A stretch of 38,979 bases of DNA from Aquitalea palustris (GCF_003693445.1 NZ_RFAR01000064.1:1-38979); one strand, 5' to 3'. Counted from the first letter of the stretch, positions 25,174 through 34,730 are shown. The notes: generated by a model from the sequence alone, not told the origin. Translations and numbers: made by a program.

Positions 25174-25881
25174 TCAGTTTCCTCTGTGCATCAGCGACAG
25201 GAATTCCCGGCGCAGATTGGCGTCGCGCAGGAAAGAACCGCGCATCACGCTATTGGTCATTTTCGAATTGTTATCCTTCACGCCGCGCCAGTGCATGCAG
25301 AAATGATCGGCTTCCATGACGATGGCCAGCCCGTCCGGCTGCAGCTTGTCCATCAGCAGGTCGGCAATCTGCATCACTGCTTCTTCCTGGATTTGCGGGC
25401 GGGTCATGATCCAGTCGATCAGTCGCGCATATTTGGACAGACCAATCAGGCTGGAATGCTCATTCGGCATCACCCCTACCCAGACCCGGCCCATGATGGG
25501 GCACAGGTGGTGGGAGCAGGCGCTGCGTACCGTGATGGGGCCGACAATCATCAGCTCGTTGAGCTGTTCGATATTGGGAAATTCGGTATTCGGCGGGCTG
25601 TTTACATAGCGGCCACGAAATACCTCGCGCACATACATCTTGGCTACGCGACGGGCGGTGTCCTGCGTGTTGTGGTCGTTGACCGTGTCGATGACCAGGC
25701 TTTCCAGTACGCCCTGCATTTTCTCAGCCACTTCCTGTTGCAACAGGTCTAGCTCATCTTCCTCGATGAAGTCGGCAATATTGTCATTGGCGTGAAAGCG
25801 TACGCCGGCCTGTTGCAGGCGGTAGCGTATGCGAGATGAAACGCTGGCCGTCGTTGTGGCTTTGTCGTCCGGTTTGCTCAT
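25174..25881 (-). CDS. folE: GTP cyclohydrolase I
   Basis: A 235-residue enzyme converting GTP to 7,8-dihydroneopterin triphosphate, the first step of folate (and pterin) synthesis. The zinc and active-site block 'RSACSHHLCPIMGRVWVGV' (Cys122, His124/125) and the late 'EADHFCMHWRGVKD' (third zinc cysteine) are intact, as are 'IGLSKYARLIDW' and 'QEEAVMQIADLL'. The start is the ATG at 25879-25881; a longer frame to 26040 adds unconserved residues and is rejected. The N-terminal 30 residues are somewhat longer than in minimal FolE. The BLUF gene follows 2 nt downstream. Confidence 0.95.
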   Translation of the reverse strand: MSKPDDKATTTASVSSRIRYRLQQAGVRFHANDNIADFIEEDELDLLQQEVAEKMQGVLESLVIDTVNDHNTQDTARRVAKMYVREVFRGRYVNSPPNTEFPNIEQLNELMIVGPITVRSACSHHLCPIMGRVWVGVMPNEHSSLIGLSKYARLIDWIMTRPQIQEEAVMQIADLLMDKLQPDGLAIVMEADHFCMHWRGVKDNNSKMTNSVMRGSFLRDANLRREFLSLMHRGN

Positions 25882-26133
25882 GGTGGGGGTGACCCTATCT
25901 TGATGGCTGGCTTGTTCTGGGTTAGGGGCGTTGCAAGTCGCTACAGCGGTGGTGCCAGGCCTGATGTGCCAACCGCTCTTCATCATGATGTGTGCGAGAT
26001 TCTTGTCCGGCGTCCTGGCTGCCGCCCGCTGTTGCGACAACTGGAAGCCATGTTCTGAATGGTAATGCGCTTGCCCGGCAGGGGAAAGGAAAAACCTGTC
26101 CCACTCGTTCAGATGGTGTCTCCACCTCTGCTT

Positions 26134-26334
26134 TCAAGAGGAGGAGGCGGTTTTGTGCTGCCGGTACAGGCAGGGTTGGCCAGAAGCTTCCAGCACATCC
26201 TGGCAGGGCTGACGCTTGCTCTTGATCTGCAAGGCGTGACAGGCATAGGGGAAGCGTGCGTCGTGGCTGATGTAATAGTGGCGGCAGCCTTGACAGCGCA
26301 GACGGGCAGCAGCGGTATTGCTCGTGGTAGGCAT
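26134..26334 (-). CDS. Small Cys-rich, putative zinc-binding protein
   Basis: A 66-residue protein with Cys14, Cys17, Cys32, Cys44 and Cys55 in 'RCQGCRHYYISHD', 'YACHALQIKSKRQPC' and 'SGQPCLYRQ'. This spacing resembles a widespread unnamed family of about 65 residues with a C-x2-C-x2-Y start, a central P-x-G/A-C and a final S-G-x-x-C; a structural zinc is inferred. No function is known to me. The ATG at 26332-26334 lacks a good ribosome-binding site, so the start is uncertain. It lies 252 nt upstream of folE on the same strand. Confidence 0.65.
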   Translation of the reverse strand: MPTTSNTAAARLRCQGCRHYYISHDARFPYACHALQIKSKRQPCQDVLEASGQPCLYRQHKTASSS

Positions 26335-26526
26335 GGGCTGGCGTGGCGGATGGTGGTAGCTGAATTGTGCCGTTTATAGCACCGAATGTGAATATTTGTT
26401 TTAAATGGTGATGGTGGCTGTCATTTTTGATATAAAGCTGGATTGCCCCTGCAGTTTTCGCCGGATGAATCCGGCGGAGCGTGGGCCTGGTTCTCCGGCG
26501 CTTCAAAGCAGCCGACATACATCATT

Positions 26527-27720
26527 ATGAATATCAACCCTGTATTGGTGCTGGCACCCATCTTCCTCACCACCGAGTTGCTGAGCCTGGCACTGTGCAT
26601 GGTGCTGGCTTCGCTGCGCAGCAGCGGGCTGCCTGGTGTGCGCCAATGGCTGCTGGCCAATATGGCTGTGGTGGTTTACCTGCCCTTGCTGGGCTTGCGC
26701 GACATCATTCCTGATTTCATTTCCATCGTGCTGGCTAATGGCATCGTGGCGCTGTCGGCCGCTTGCTACTATGCCGGCTGCGCCCATTTCCTGGGCCAGC
26801 CCTCCCGCTGGAAATACCTGCTTGCCGGTGCCTTGCTGCAAGTACTGGCGGTGACCTACTGGCGTTACGGTGTCAACAGCTTGCCATTACGGGTGATGGC
26901 GATTTCCGCCTATGGTGCGGTGGTGTGCACGGCGACCTCCTGGCTGATGCTGCGCCATTACACCGGCCGCCGTAACAGTGTGCACTACCGGCTGCTGACG
27001 GGCCTGTCCTGCCTGTTTGCCGTGGCACAGATCGCGCGCAGCATTTATTTCGGCATGCTGCATCCCGTGCCCACCAACATCATGCTGGCCAGTGGCTGGA
27101 ATGTGCTGCTGCTGTGCATTGGTGCCGCCATCATGCCGGCGCTATCCATGGCGGCCGTGCTGATGCTGCACGAGGCCTTGCAGACTGAGGCCGAAGAAGC
27201 GGCCAACCGCGACTTCATGACCGGTGCCTTGTCACGCAAGCACCTGTTTGCCACCGGTCAGCAGTTCATCCTGCAGGCTGCGGCGACCCGTCGTCCGCTG
27301 ACCCTGCTGCTGATCGATCTGGATCATTTCAAAACCATCAATGACACCTATGGCCATGCGGCGGGCGATGAGGTCTTGCGGGCCTTTGCCGACATGGTGG
27401 GCGAGCATTTGCGTGGCCGCGACGTGCTGGGGCGGCTGGGGGGCGAGGAGTTTGCGGTATTGCTGCCGGATGCCAGCTTGGCTTCGGCCCAGCTGGTGGC
27501 CGAACGGTTACGCTTGCGTGCGCAGCAGCATCTGGTGGTCAGCAGTTTCGGTGAGTGCCGCTACAGCATCAGCATCGGCGTGGCCGGCTGGCTGGGCGGG
27601 GAGAGCTTTGATCAGCTGTGCCAGCGGGCGGATCAGGCCTTGTATCAGGCCAAGAATAGTGGCCGCAACCGGGTGCATACCAGTCAGCTGGCACCGGAGT
27701 TACTGCCGCAGTCGGCATGA
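26527..27720 (+). CDS. Membrane diguanylate cyclase (GGDEF)
   Basis: A 397-residue protein: an N-terminal membrane sensor of about six or seven hydrophobic segments (residues about 5-215), a short linker, and a GGDEF domain (about 230-385) that makes cyclic di-GMP from two GTP. The active-site signature is GGEEF (305-309), a functional variant. The inhibitory I-site motif RxxD (Arg296 to Asp299, 'RGRD') sits five residues ahead, so product feedback is expected. 'LLLIDLDHFKTINDTYGHAAGD' and 'ISIGVAG' are further family blocks. I chose ATG 26527 at the start of the first hydrophobic segment; an upstream TTG frame from 26443 adds a non-membrane lead and is less likely. Confidence 0.92.
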   Translation: MNINPVLVLAPIFLTTELLSLALCMVLASLRSSGLPGVRQWLLANMAVVVYLPLLGLRDIIPDFISIVLANGIVALSAACYYAGCAHFLGQPSRWKYLLAGALLQVLAVTYWRYGVNSLPLRVMAISAYGAVVCTATSWLMLRHYTGRRNSVHYRLLTGLSCLFAVAQIARSIYFGMLHPVPTNIMLASGWNVLLLCIGAAIMPALSMAAVLMLHEALQTEAEEAANRDFMTGALSRKHLFATGQQFILQAAATRRPLTLLLIDLDHFKTINDTYGHAAGDEVLRAFADMVGEHLRGRDVLGRLGGEEFAVLLPDASLASAQLVAERLRLRAQQHLVVSSFGECRYSISIGVAGWLGGESFDQLCQRADQALYQAKNSGRNRVHTSQLAPELLPQSA

Positions 27721-27798
27721 GTTGGCGCATTCCGCACGGAGCGTGGCGTGGCCGGCGCTGGGCGGATGAGGCGAGGCTGTTGCTTGATGAGGAAGCGA

Positions 27799-27996
27799 TC
27801 AGGCCGTGGTGTCGACGCTATTGCCCAGATGGCTGGGGTTGCTGACGTATTCGTAGACGCCGACACCAAGGGCGGCAGCGGCGAGTAGCGGGTGGGCTTC
27901 CACCACCGACGCGGCCTCGGTCACGACAGAGGCGGTGGCCTTGAGAATCGCCCCGCCCGATGTGCTGATGAAAGAACCTACCGCCCCCAGAAACAT
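27799..27996 (-). CDS. Small hydrophobic protein with YjfB-like C-terminal tail
   Basis: A 65-residue protein. The first 50 residues are Ala/Val/Gly-rich with two likely membrane-seeking stretches ('GAVGSFISTSGGAIL' and 'PLLAAAALGVGVYEYV'). The last 14 residues, SNPSHLGNSVDTTA, match the tail of the YjfB-like protein at 5902-6096 in ten positions. The ATG has 'aaggga' about 9 nt upstream. It lies between the diguanylate cyclase gene (convergent) and the type VI cluster (same strand, 146 nt upstream). I do not know a named family for the whole protein; it could be a divergent YjfB relative or a fusion of that tail to a membrane peptide. Confidence 0.68.
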   Translation of the reverse strand: MFLGAVGSFISTSGGAILKATASVVTEAASVVEAHPLLAAAALGVGVYEYVSNPSHLGNSVDTTA

Positions 27997-28142
27997 GGTT
28001 TTATCCCTTAGTGCATTTGAAATGCTATCGACGGCCAGGCTGCGGACTTGAGGCGCTTTACCCAGATTTACACCGGGCAGGCGGCCTTGACCAAAAGCGG
28101 GATTGCCAGGCCGGCCATGGCTGGTGGCCCGGCTGGGCAGCG

Positions 28143-29234
28143 TCAGTCAGCCTGCTTGCGCACATCCAGTAATTCTTGCAGTTGCGACAGGGTGGAATCG
28201 TCCTTGACCACGTGTTGCAGCCATTCCTCCAGGCTCATTTCCGCCCAGCGCGCCGCACGTTCCGCCAGCGCTGCCACCGGGCTGTGTGGTTCGTGCACCC
28301 GGAAATAGCGGGCGACTTCGCCCAGCATCTGCACCGCTTGTTCACGACTGCGGATCTGGCCGTCAAAGTCAGGCTGCTGTAGCGGGGCCGGGCTATGGCT
28401 GGTGGCGGTGGGCATGGCGGGTCTGCTCTCCTGCGGGGTGGTCTGTGGCCGCGTGGTGGTCGGGGCGGCTTCCGGTGTGGTCTGCTTGCGATAACGCAAT
28501 ACCAGGTCCTGGCAGGCGTAGATGGCATTGCGGGCGTCGACCAGGCTGGGCGCATGTTCGCCAAAACGCTGCTCCAGTTTCTGCTCCAGCAATTCATAGC
28601 ACTGATGGGATTGCACCAGTTGCTCATGCACCGTGGAGAACCAGCCGGCACCACACAGGGTGGCGGCTTTTTCGAAGCTTTCCCCCGGCAGCTTGCCTTC
28701 GGCAATGGCGGCCTCGCGTGCGGCGGCATCCTTCAGCCCCAGATTGTCCACTTCCCGTGACTGCTGCCAGTCGTTCCAGCCATAGCCGCCAAACTCAGGC
28801 TTAATGAGTGGCGTGGCACGAATGGCGGCGGCCAGTTGCTGATTCAGCCATTCCAGCTTGCCGATGCGTTCGTCCAGGTCTTGCGGGTCCAGCTCCGGAT
28901 AGCCATTGGCCCAGTATTGATCCAGCCAGCCGTTGAGCAGGCTCAGCCCCAGTGGCAGGCTGGCGATGCCCTGTTGCTGCAGCAGGGCTTCGGCCAGCCA
29001 GACAATCAGTTGCAGATCCTTGCTTTGCTGGCTCAGCGCCTGCTCGCACAGCCGGATGACCTTGGGCCATTCGGCGATTTTCAGGGTCTGCTCCCACTCG
29101 CCCTGAGCCAGGCCGGGGTCGTCGCTGCGGCGGGCTTCGCGAATCTGGTCGAACAGTACCGAGTAACTGAGGTCTTCACCCGCCGGCTGCGGGCCGGCAA
29201 TCGGTGCCAGCAATTGTTCAAGCTTGTCTTGCAT
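28143..29234 (-). CDS. tssA: Type VI secretion system protein TssA
   Basis: A 363-residue TssA. The N-terminal ImpA-related domain (about 1-240) begins '[20 protein letters not shown]' and includes '[12 protein letters not shown]'. A Pro/Thr-rich linker (about 255-290) follows. The C-terminal domain shows '[20 protein letters not shown]', '[20 protein letters not shown]' and '[15 protein letters not shown]', as in short TssA1-type proteins. TssA primes baseplate assembly and sheath polymerisation in the cytoplasm. It is the last gene of the cluster in transcription order, 65 nt after PAAR, with 'cagga' before its ATG. Confidence 0.93.
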
Positions 29235-29299
29235 GAGGTGTCCTGAGAAAGGGAAGGGATGGCTGCCGCTGGCCTGTTGCTGCGGTTTGCACGGTGTGC

Positions 29300-29563
29300 T
29301 CAGCCTCGGCCTATTTCGGGCATGGTGGAGATCAGCACGGCGCCGCAGCTGGTTTTGTGGCCTTCCAGTGCGACGGGCTTGCCACCCACCAGCCAGGAGG
29401 AATCGCCCTCGACGATGCTGCAGTTGCTGTGCCCATTGCGCGGGCAGCTGACACTATCGCCAAGGCAGGCTACCTGCTTGCCGAACAGGGTGGTGCTGGA
29501 GGCGGAGCTCACCACATTGCCGCCGTGATCGGTAGGGTCGCCAAGTCGGATGACGCGTTTCAT
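29300..29563 (-). CDS. PAAR-domain spike-tip protein
   Basis: An 87-residue PAAR protein with no extension. Such proteins form the sharp tip on the VgrG spike of the type VI apparatus and carry effectors. Signatures: '[18 protein letters not shown]', '[17 protein letters not shown]' with metal-binding Cys/His, '[20 protein letters not shown]' and 'TSCGAVLI'. Its ATG overlaps the stop of the preceding 480-residue gene by 4 nt (ATGA), so the two are translationally coupled. Any effector cargo must bind non-covalently because there is no C-terminal toxin domain. Confidence 0.93.
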
Positions 29564-31002
29564 GCGGGTATTTCCTCCAGGGTGGGGCGTATCACGCTCA
29601 GGCAGGCTTCATCGTGGCTGAACTGCACCAGCATGACGGGGGCAGCCAGCTGGGTGCTGCGGCTGATGGCCTGTGCGGTAAGCAAGGCCGTGGTGGCGGC
29701 GCCGACATCGCCCCATTCGCGCACGCTGTTGCTGGCCTGGTCGATGGGGTGAAGTTCGATCTGATGGCGGCTGAGCGCACCGGACAAGGCTGAGAGACGG
29801 GTGCCACCGACATCGACTTCGCCGCTGTTATGGCTGAGCCAGGCCAGGCTAGTGGCGCGGTTATTGTCTGGCTGGGCGTCTTCCTCGCTGAAGGGGTAGT
29901 CCAGCAAGCGGCCGTTGACCAGGGCATTGTCCAGCAGGGTTTGCAGCTGGCGGGCCAGCTGCATGGCACGCATGGCTGCCGGGCCACGGCTGGCGGTAGC
30001 CAGCTGGGCAAGCAGCGGCAAGGCTGCCAGCGAACCCTGCACCGAGGGCGGAACATTTCCCCATTCCGGCGAGCTGGCAGCCGTGCTTTTCTCCCAGTAA
30101 GGCTGGTAGGGATCGGGCTGGTCATCAACAGACGTCATGGCACTGGCGGCTGCGTCCTGTTGCGGCAGGCCGCTACGCAAAAACAGCATGGCAACCAGCG
30201 CAATGCCGGGGCGGCCGCGCCATGCCAGCTCCGGATCCGGGCTGTTTTCCTGCCATGACGCATCGTCCTCCTCAAAGGGCAGGCCCGGTGCGTCGGCGGC
30301 CAGCACGACCAGTCCGGGTAGTTCGGGTGTTTGCTGCAGCACTTGCGCCACGCGTTCGGCCAGCGGGCCATTGCCGGGAAGGAAGCGGCAATCCTGCGCT
30401 GGTGCTTGTTGCAGGCCAAGGCTTTGTTGCACGGCTTCTTGCTGGGCAGCCTTGAGCGCGTCCAGCTGCTCGATGCCGGATAGCGTGGGCAGGACTTCGG
30501 TATACAGGGGTAGCCATGCCGCACCGGCGGCCTCGGCATACAGGCGTGACAAGGCCTCCTGCAATAGCGGGGTGATGGCATCCAGCACATTGTCTGCTTC
30601 GATATCGTCCTGGCTGATGGCTTGCCATTCGCAGCTGCTATCGGTTTCTGTCAGCCAGTCGGCCTCATCCTTCACCGGCAGTGCCGTGCCGTACAGCCAG
30701 CGGCAGTCTATGGTGTACTGCCTTTCGCGCAGGGCGTTCAGATGCTGCTGCCGCGCGGCTTCGCGGGTGGCGGTTCTTTCGGCTTCAGCATTGGCGGCGG
30801 CGGCTTGCTGGGCCGCCTGCTCGCGCCGCTGCCGCAACACGCCCCACCAGCGTATTGCCAGCGTGGCCGCGACCGGCGGCACGATGTGCAATAGCAAGAT
30901 GGCCGAAGGGCTGATGCGCTGCCAGCTCAGCGGCAGTACCAGCCATAACAGCCCCCACCAGCCTATGGTGAGGCCCCCAAACAGGGCGGGTAGTCTCCAC
31001 AT
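29560..31002 (-). CDS. Membrane-anchored protein of unknown function in the type VI cluster
   Basis: A 480-residue protein. Two N-terminal membrane segments (about 5-27 and 34-55) are followed by an Ala/Arg/Glu-rich coiled-coil stretch (about 57-93) and a large cytoplasmic domain. I do not recognise a named family. The last 110 residues ('LSHNSGE', then 'REWGDVGAATTALLTAQAIS') and the middle 'LPGLVVLAADAPGL' faintly resemble the thiolase/ketosynthase fold, but no catalytic Cys-His-His/Asn set is evident, so any such domain would be non-enzymatic. This is inference only. It starts 12 nt after clpV and overlaps PAAR by 4 nt, so it is firmly part of the type VI operon. Confidence 0.8.
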   Translation of the reverse strand: MWRLPALFGGLTIGWWGLLWLVLPLSWQRISPSAILLLHIVPPVAATLAIRWWGVLRQRREQAAQQAAAANAEAERTATREAARQQHLNALRERQYTIDCRWLYGTALPVKDEADWLTETDSSCEWQAISQDDIEADNVLDAITPLLQEALSRLYAEAAGAAWLPLYTEVLPTLSGIEQLDALKAAQQEAVQQSLGLQQAPAQDCRFLPGNGPLAERVAQVLQQTPELPGLVVLAADAPGLPFEEDDASWQENSPDPELAWRGRPGIALVAMLFLRSGLPQQDAAASAMTSVDDQPDPYQPYWEKSTAASSPEWGNVPPSVQGSLAALPLLAQLATASRGPAAMRAMQLARQLQTLLDNALVNGRLLDYPFSEEDAQPDNNRATSLAWLSHNSGEVDVGGTRLSALSGALSRHQIELHPIDQASNSVREWGDVGAATTALLTAQAISRSTQLAAPVMLVQFSHDEACLSVIRPTLEEIPA

Positions 31003-31014
31003 GGTGCCGGGTCC

Positions 31015-33660
31015 TTAGCTCAGACGCACTTTGATCTGCTCGCCCTTGAGCGAAACGGCGATTTTTTTCACCGGCTTGCCGCTGGCCATGCGGCCTAGCA
31101 GCTCACTGGAAATCTGCGCCAGCAGGGTGCGGGTCAGGATGGCATCGGCATTGCGGGCACCGCTGTCCACATCCATGCAGCGGGCGGCGATCTGCTCGGT
31201 CAGCTCCTGCGGGAATTCCACCTTGGCGCCATGATTGCTGGCGATGCGCTGGCGGATCTTCTCCAGCTTGAGCGCAACAATCGCCTGCAGGACTTCGTCG
31301 CTGATGGGGAAGTAGGGGACGATATCCAGCCGGCCCAGCAGGGCGGGTTTGAATACCTGCTGCAAGGTGGGCCGCAGGATTTCCACCAGATCGGCTGCGG
31401 TCGGTTCGCGGTTCTCGCCTTCGACGGTGACACCGTGTTCGCAGGCGCGCATTACCAGCTCGGTGCCGGTATTGGAGGTCAGCAGGATGATGGTGTTCTT
31501 GAAGTCCACCTCGCGTCCTTCGCTGTCTTCCAGCTGGCCTTTGTCAAAGACCTGGAAGAATAGCTCCATGACGTCCGGGTGGGCTTTTTCCACCTCATCC
31601 AGCAGCACCACCGAGTAGGGCTTGCGGCGTACGGCTTCGGTCAGCACACCACCTTCGCCATAACCCACATAGCCCGGAGGCGAGCCCTTCAGCCCGGATA
31701 CGCTGTGCGCTTCCTGGTATTCCGACATGTTGATGGTGATCAGATTGCGCTCGCCGCCGTACAGGGCTTCGGCCAGCGCCAGCGCGGTTTCGGTCTTGCC
31801 CACGCCGGAAGGGCCCACCAGCATGAACACGCCCTTGGGCTTGCCGGGGTCTTCCAGATTGGCCTTGGCGATCTGTACCCGTTCGGCAATCTGCGCCAGC
31901 GCATGTTGCTGGCCGATCACCCGCTCGCCCAGCAGGCTGGCCAGCCGCTGCACCTGTTCCAGCTCGTTGCTGACCATGCGGCCCAGCGGAATGCCGGTCC
32001 AGCCGGAAATCACATCGGCAATGACGCTTTCGTCCACGCATTCGAAAGCCAGCGGCTGTTGCTGTTGCAGGGCGCGCAGTGCCTTGCGCTTGAGCAGCAG
32101 CGGACTGGGCTTTTTGCTGCTGGGCTTGGCGCTGTCGGTTTGCTGTTTCAGCGCTTCGATTTCGCTGACCAGCTGTTGCTGTTCTGCCCAGGCGGCGTGT
32201 AGCTGCTGCAGGTCCTGCTGCAGCAGGGCGTGGCGGGTCTGCAGCTCGGCAATGCGTTCGGCGTGGCCTTCTTCGCGTTGCAAGGCGGCAATCTCACGCT
32301 CGATATTGCCCAGCAAAACACTGAGATCTTCCACCGGACCGGGCTTGCCGGCGCGGGACAGGGCGACGCGGGCGCAGGCGGTATCCAGCACGCTGATGGC
32401 CTTGTCCGGCAGCTGCCGACCGGTGATGTAGCGGCTGGACAGGTGCACGGCTGCGGTGATGGCTTCGTTGAGGATGTCCACCTGATGGTGGTCCTGCATG
32501 GCCTGGGTGAGCCCGCGCACCATCTGCACGGCGATATCGGGCGCGGGTTCTTCCACTTTCACTACCTGGAAGCGGCGTGCCAGCGCGGCATCTTTTTCGA
32601 AGTATTTCTTGTACTCGGCCCAGGTGGTGGCGGCAATGGTGCGCAGTTCGCCCCGTGCCAGCGCCGGTTTCAGCAGATTGGCCGCGTCGTTCTGGCCGGC
32701 AGCACCACCCGCGCCAATCATGGTATGAGCTTCGTCGATAAACAGAATGATGGGCTGCGGGCTGGCCTTGACCTCGTCGATGACCTGGCGCAGCCGGTTT
32801 TCAAACTCGCCCTTGACGCTGGCGCCGGCTTGCAGCAAGCCCAGGTCCAGCGTGCGCAGGGCCACGCCCAGCAACACATCCGGTACTTCCTGCAGCACGA
32901 TCTTGCGTGCCAGCCCCTCGACCACGGCGGTTTTGCCCACACCCGGCTCTCCGGTGAGGATGGGGTTGTTCTGGCGGCGGCGCATCAGGATGTCGATCAT
33001 CTGGCGGATTTCACCATCGCGCCCCAGGATGGGGTCGATCTTGCCGGCGCGGGCCTGGGCGGTGAGGTCTATCGTGTATTTGTCGAGGGCCGGGCTGCCA
33101 CGGCCTGCCGGACGCGCTGCGGCATTGCCTTGCTGCTCGCTGCTGTCGTCGTCGGCTTCCTCGCCGTCGCTGATGCCGTTGGCCGCTTCGCCGCCGTGCT
33201 GGCGCAATTGGCGGTAAGCGCCTTGCAACTGGCTGGCATCCTGGCGGGCCAGGCTGCGCGAGCCGGATTGCAGGGCATTGCGCAGGGCGTCGTCGCGCCA
33301 CAGCACCAGCAGCAGGTCCAGGGTGGAGATGCTGTCCTGGCCATATTCCATGCTGGCCAGCAACCAGGCTTTTTCCAGCCATTGCGGCAGCCAGGCGGAC
33401 AGCACCGGGTTGCGGGTATTGCCACTGCGGAAGGCATCCAGGGCACTATCCAGCTCGCGGTTGACCTGTGCCACCGGCAGGCCCAGTGCCTGCAGCGCAG
33501 ACAGCGCGGCATTGTCAGCCTGATCCAGCATGGCCAGCAGGACGTGTTCGATTTCCACTTCAAAATGGGTGCGCGCCAGCGCGCGGCTGGCGGCTTGCTC
33601 TACAGCCTGGCGTGCGGTGGGAGTGAGTCGTTCGATAAGGGATTTCAAAGATACCGACAT
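31015..33660 (-). CDS. tssH: Type VI secretion ATPase TssH (ClpV)
   Basis: An 881-residue AAA+ ATPase that disassembles the contracted TssB/TssC sheath in the cytoplasm. The N-terminal domain (about 1-160, with '[14 protein letters not shown]') binds the sheath. AAA1 has Walker A 'GEPGVGKT' and '[15 protein letters not shown]'. A coiled-coil middle region rich in Gln/Leu follows. AAA2 has '[16 protein letters not shown]' and '[18 protein letters not shown]'. An acidic/Gly-rich linker ('[18 protein letters not shown]') lies before AAA1. The start is ATG 33658-33660; a GTG six codons upstream is less likely. ClpV identity over ClpB rests on the divergent N-terminus and the neighbours. Confidence 0.95.
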   Translation of the reverse strand: MSVSLKSLIERLTPTARQAVEQAASRALARTHFEVEIEHVLLAMLDQADNAALSALQALGLPVAQVNRELDSALDAFRSGNTRNPVLSAWLPQWLEKAWLLASMEYGQDSISTLDLLLVLWRDDALRNALQSGSRSLARQDASQLQGAYRQLRQHGGEAANGISDGEEADDDSSEQQGNAAARPAGRGSPALDKYTIDLTAQARAGKIDPILGRDGEIRQMIDILMRRRQNNPILTGEPGVGKTAVVEGLARKIVLQEVPDVLLGVALRTLDLGLLQAGASVKGEFENRLRQVIDEVKASPQPIILFIDEAHTMIGAGGAAGQNDAANLLKPALARGELRTIAATTWAEYKKYFEKDAALARRFQVVKVEEPAPDIAVQMVRGLTQAMQDHHQVDILNEAITAAVHLSSRYITGRQLPDKAISVLDTACARVALSRAGKPGPVEDLSVLLGNIEREIAALQREEGHAERIAELQTRHALLQQDLQQLHAAWAEQQQLVSEIEALKQQTDSAKPSSKKPSPLLLKRKALRALQQQQPLAFECVDESVIADVISGWTGIPLGRMVSNELEQVQRLASLLGERVIGQQHALAQIAERVQIAKANLEDPGKPKGVFMLVGPSGVGKTETALALAEALYGGERNLITINMSEYQEAHSVSGLKGSPPGYVGYGEGGVLTEAVRRKPYSVVLLDEVEKAHPDVMELFFQVFDKGQLEDSEGREVDFKNTIILLTSNTGTELVMRACEHGVTVEGENREPTAADLVEILRPTLQQVFKPALLGRLDIVPYFPISDEVLQAIVALKLEKIRQRIASNHGAKVEFPQELTEQIAARCMDVDSGARNADAILTRTLLAQISSELLGRMASGKPVKKIAVSLKGEQIKVRLS

Positions 33661-33704
33661 AGGTTTTCCAATAAGCACAATTCAAATCAACAAGCCTGCC
33701 GCCA

Positions 33705-34730
33705 TCATTGCAGCAGGGCGTAACGCATATCATCCGGGTCGCGCGCTTGCGCACCCAGCCAGCAACTGCCGCCCAGGCGCAGGGCGTTGTCTGCAGCCAG
33801 CCGTGCCGGTGGTACGGCCTGTTTCTGTAATACCAGGCAGACATCCACCGCCAGGTTGTGGCCTACGGCAAACTTCAGCAGTGCCTGCAAGGCCTGTGCC
33901 GCCGGGCCTCCCGGTTGCAGGGCTTCGTAACGCTGGCGGTCCATGCTGCCCAGGCGCAGCTGCAGCCTGGTCTGCCGGTCCCATACCCGTGCTCCGGCCA
34001 GTACCGAAATTCCCAGTTCGCAGGCATGGCCGCCCAAGCGGCTTTGTTCGTCCAGCGGAATGTTCATCCATTGGCCGACAAACTGCTGCAGGCTGGCGGA
34101 TACACCGAAAAAGCCTTCCACCAGCGCCACCAGTGCCTGGCCCGACAAGGGCTTCTGGCTGAGCAGGCCGGCAAAGAAGACGAACAGATTTTCATCTATG
34201 CCATTGTCACCTTGCAATTGCTGGCGCAAGGATTGCAGACCCAAGCCGCTCAAATCCAGCAGATTCCGGCTGAAGTCGTCTTCTTCGCCCGCCTCCACGC
34301 GAATCCAGTAGCGGTATTTTTGCCAGGCCGCAAAAAACAGGGCGGCGGAGCGGTGGCTGAACAGGTCGAGAAAGGCGTGCAGCGAGTCGTCCTTGTATTG
34401 CTGGCGTCGCTCCAGTAGCAGCTCGGTATAGGAGGTGGGCAGTACACCGCTGGGGCCGGTGAGGCCGATGAAGCTCTGCGTCATCTCACTCAGCGCATCG
34501 CCATCCTCGGCGGCGGCTGCCGGCCGGTAAGACTGCAGTTCGCTGGGTGGAAAACTGAGCGAGGCCAGGGTGCGGAAACGCAAGCGGGGCGGCAGGGCTG
34601 CGCGGCGGCCATCGTGCTTGCGCATACTCAGTCCCAGCAGCCGTACTGCCTGGAAAAAGCTGAACTGGCTGGCGTCTTGCGCCAGCTCTGCGTTCAGATC
34701 ACGAGGGCTTCGCCGGCGCGGGCTGGCCAT
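33705..34730 (-). CDS. tssG: Type VI secretion baseplate protein TssG
   Basis: A 341-residue baseplate component that forms the wedge with TssF, TssE and TssK. Conserved blocks: 'FFQAVRLLGLSMRK' near the N-terminus, 'LSFPPSELQS', 'FIGLTGPSGVLPTSYTELLL', 'FLDLFSHRSAALFFAAWQKY' and 'GISVLAGARVWDRQTRLQLR'. The start is ATG 34728-34730, fixed by a perfect gaggaggt 6 nt upstream. This start lies inside the end of tssF (37-nt overlap), so the two are translationally coupled. A frame extending further upstream is rejected. Confidence 0.94.
   Translation of the reverse strand: MASPRRRSPRDLNAELAQDASQFSFFQAVRLLGLSMRKHDGRRAALPPRLRFRTLASLSFPPSELQSYRPAAAAEDGDALSEMTQSFIGLTGPSGVLPTSYTELLLERRQQYKDDSLHAFLDLFSHRSAALFFAAWQKYRYWIRVEAGEEDDFSRNLLDLSGLGLQSLRQQLQGDNGIDENLFVFFAGLLSQKPLSGQALVALVEGFFGVSASLQQFVGQWMNIPLDEQSRLGGHACELGISVLAGARVWDRQTRLQLRLGSMDRQRYEALQPGGPAAQALQALLKFAVGHNLAVDVCLVLQKQAVPPARLAADNALRLGGSCWLGAQARDPDDMRYALLQ

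Noticed and set aside
25882-26040. N-terminal extension of folE by 53 codons
   Set aside because: The added sequence is not FolE-like, and the ATG at 25881 gives a normal-length enzyme.
25922-26518. Minus-strand frame of 198 codons overlapping the small Cys-rich gene
   Set aside because: It is in another frame over a better-supported small protein and over the diguanylate cyclase leader; the translation looks random.
28082-28140. Possible terminator after tssA
   Set aside because: GC-rich inverted repeats are present but imperfect, and none is followed by a T-run on the minus strand.
32230-33723. Plus-strand open frame of about 500 codons opposite clpV
   Set aside because: Antisense shadow of an intact AAA+ gene.
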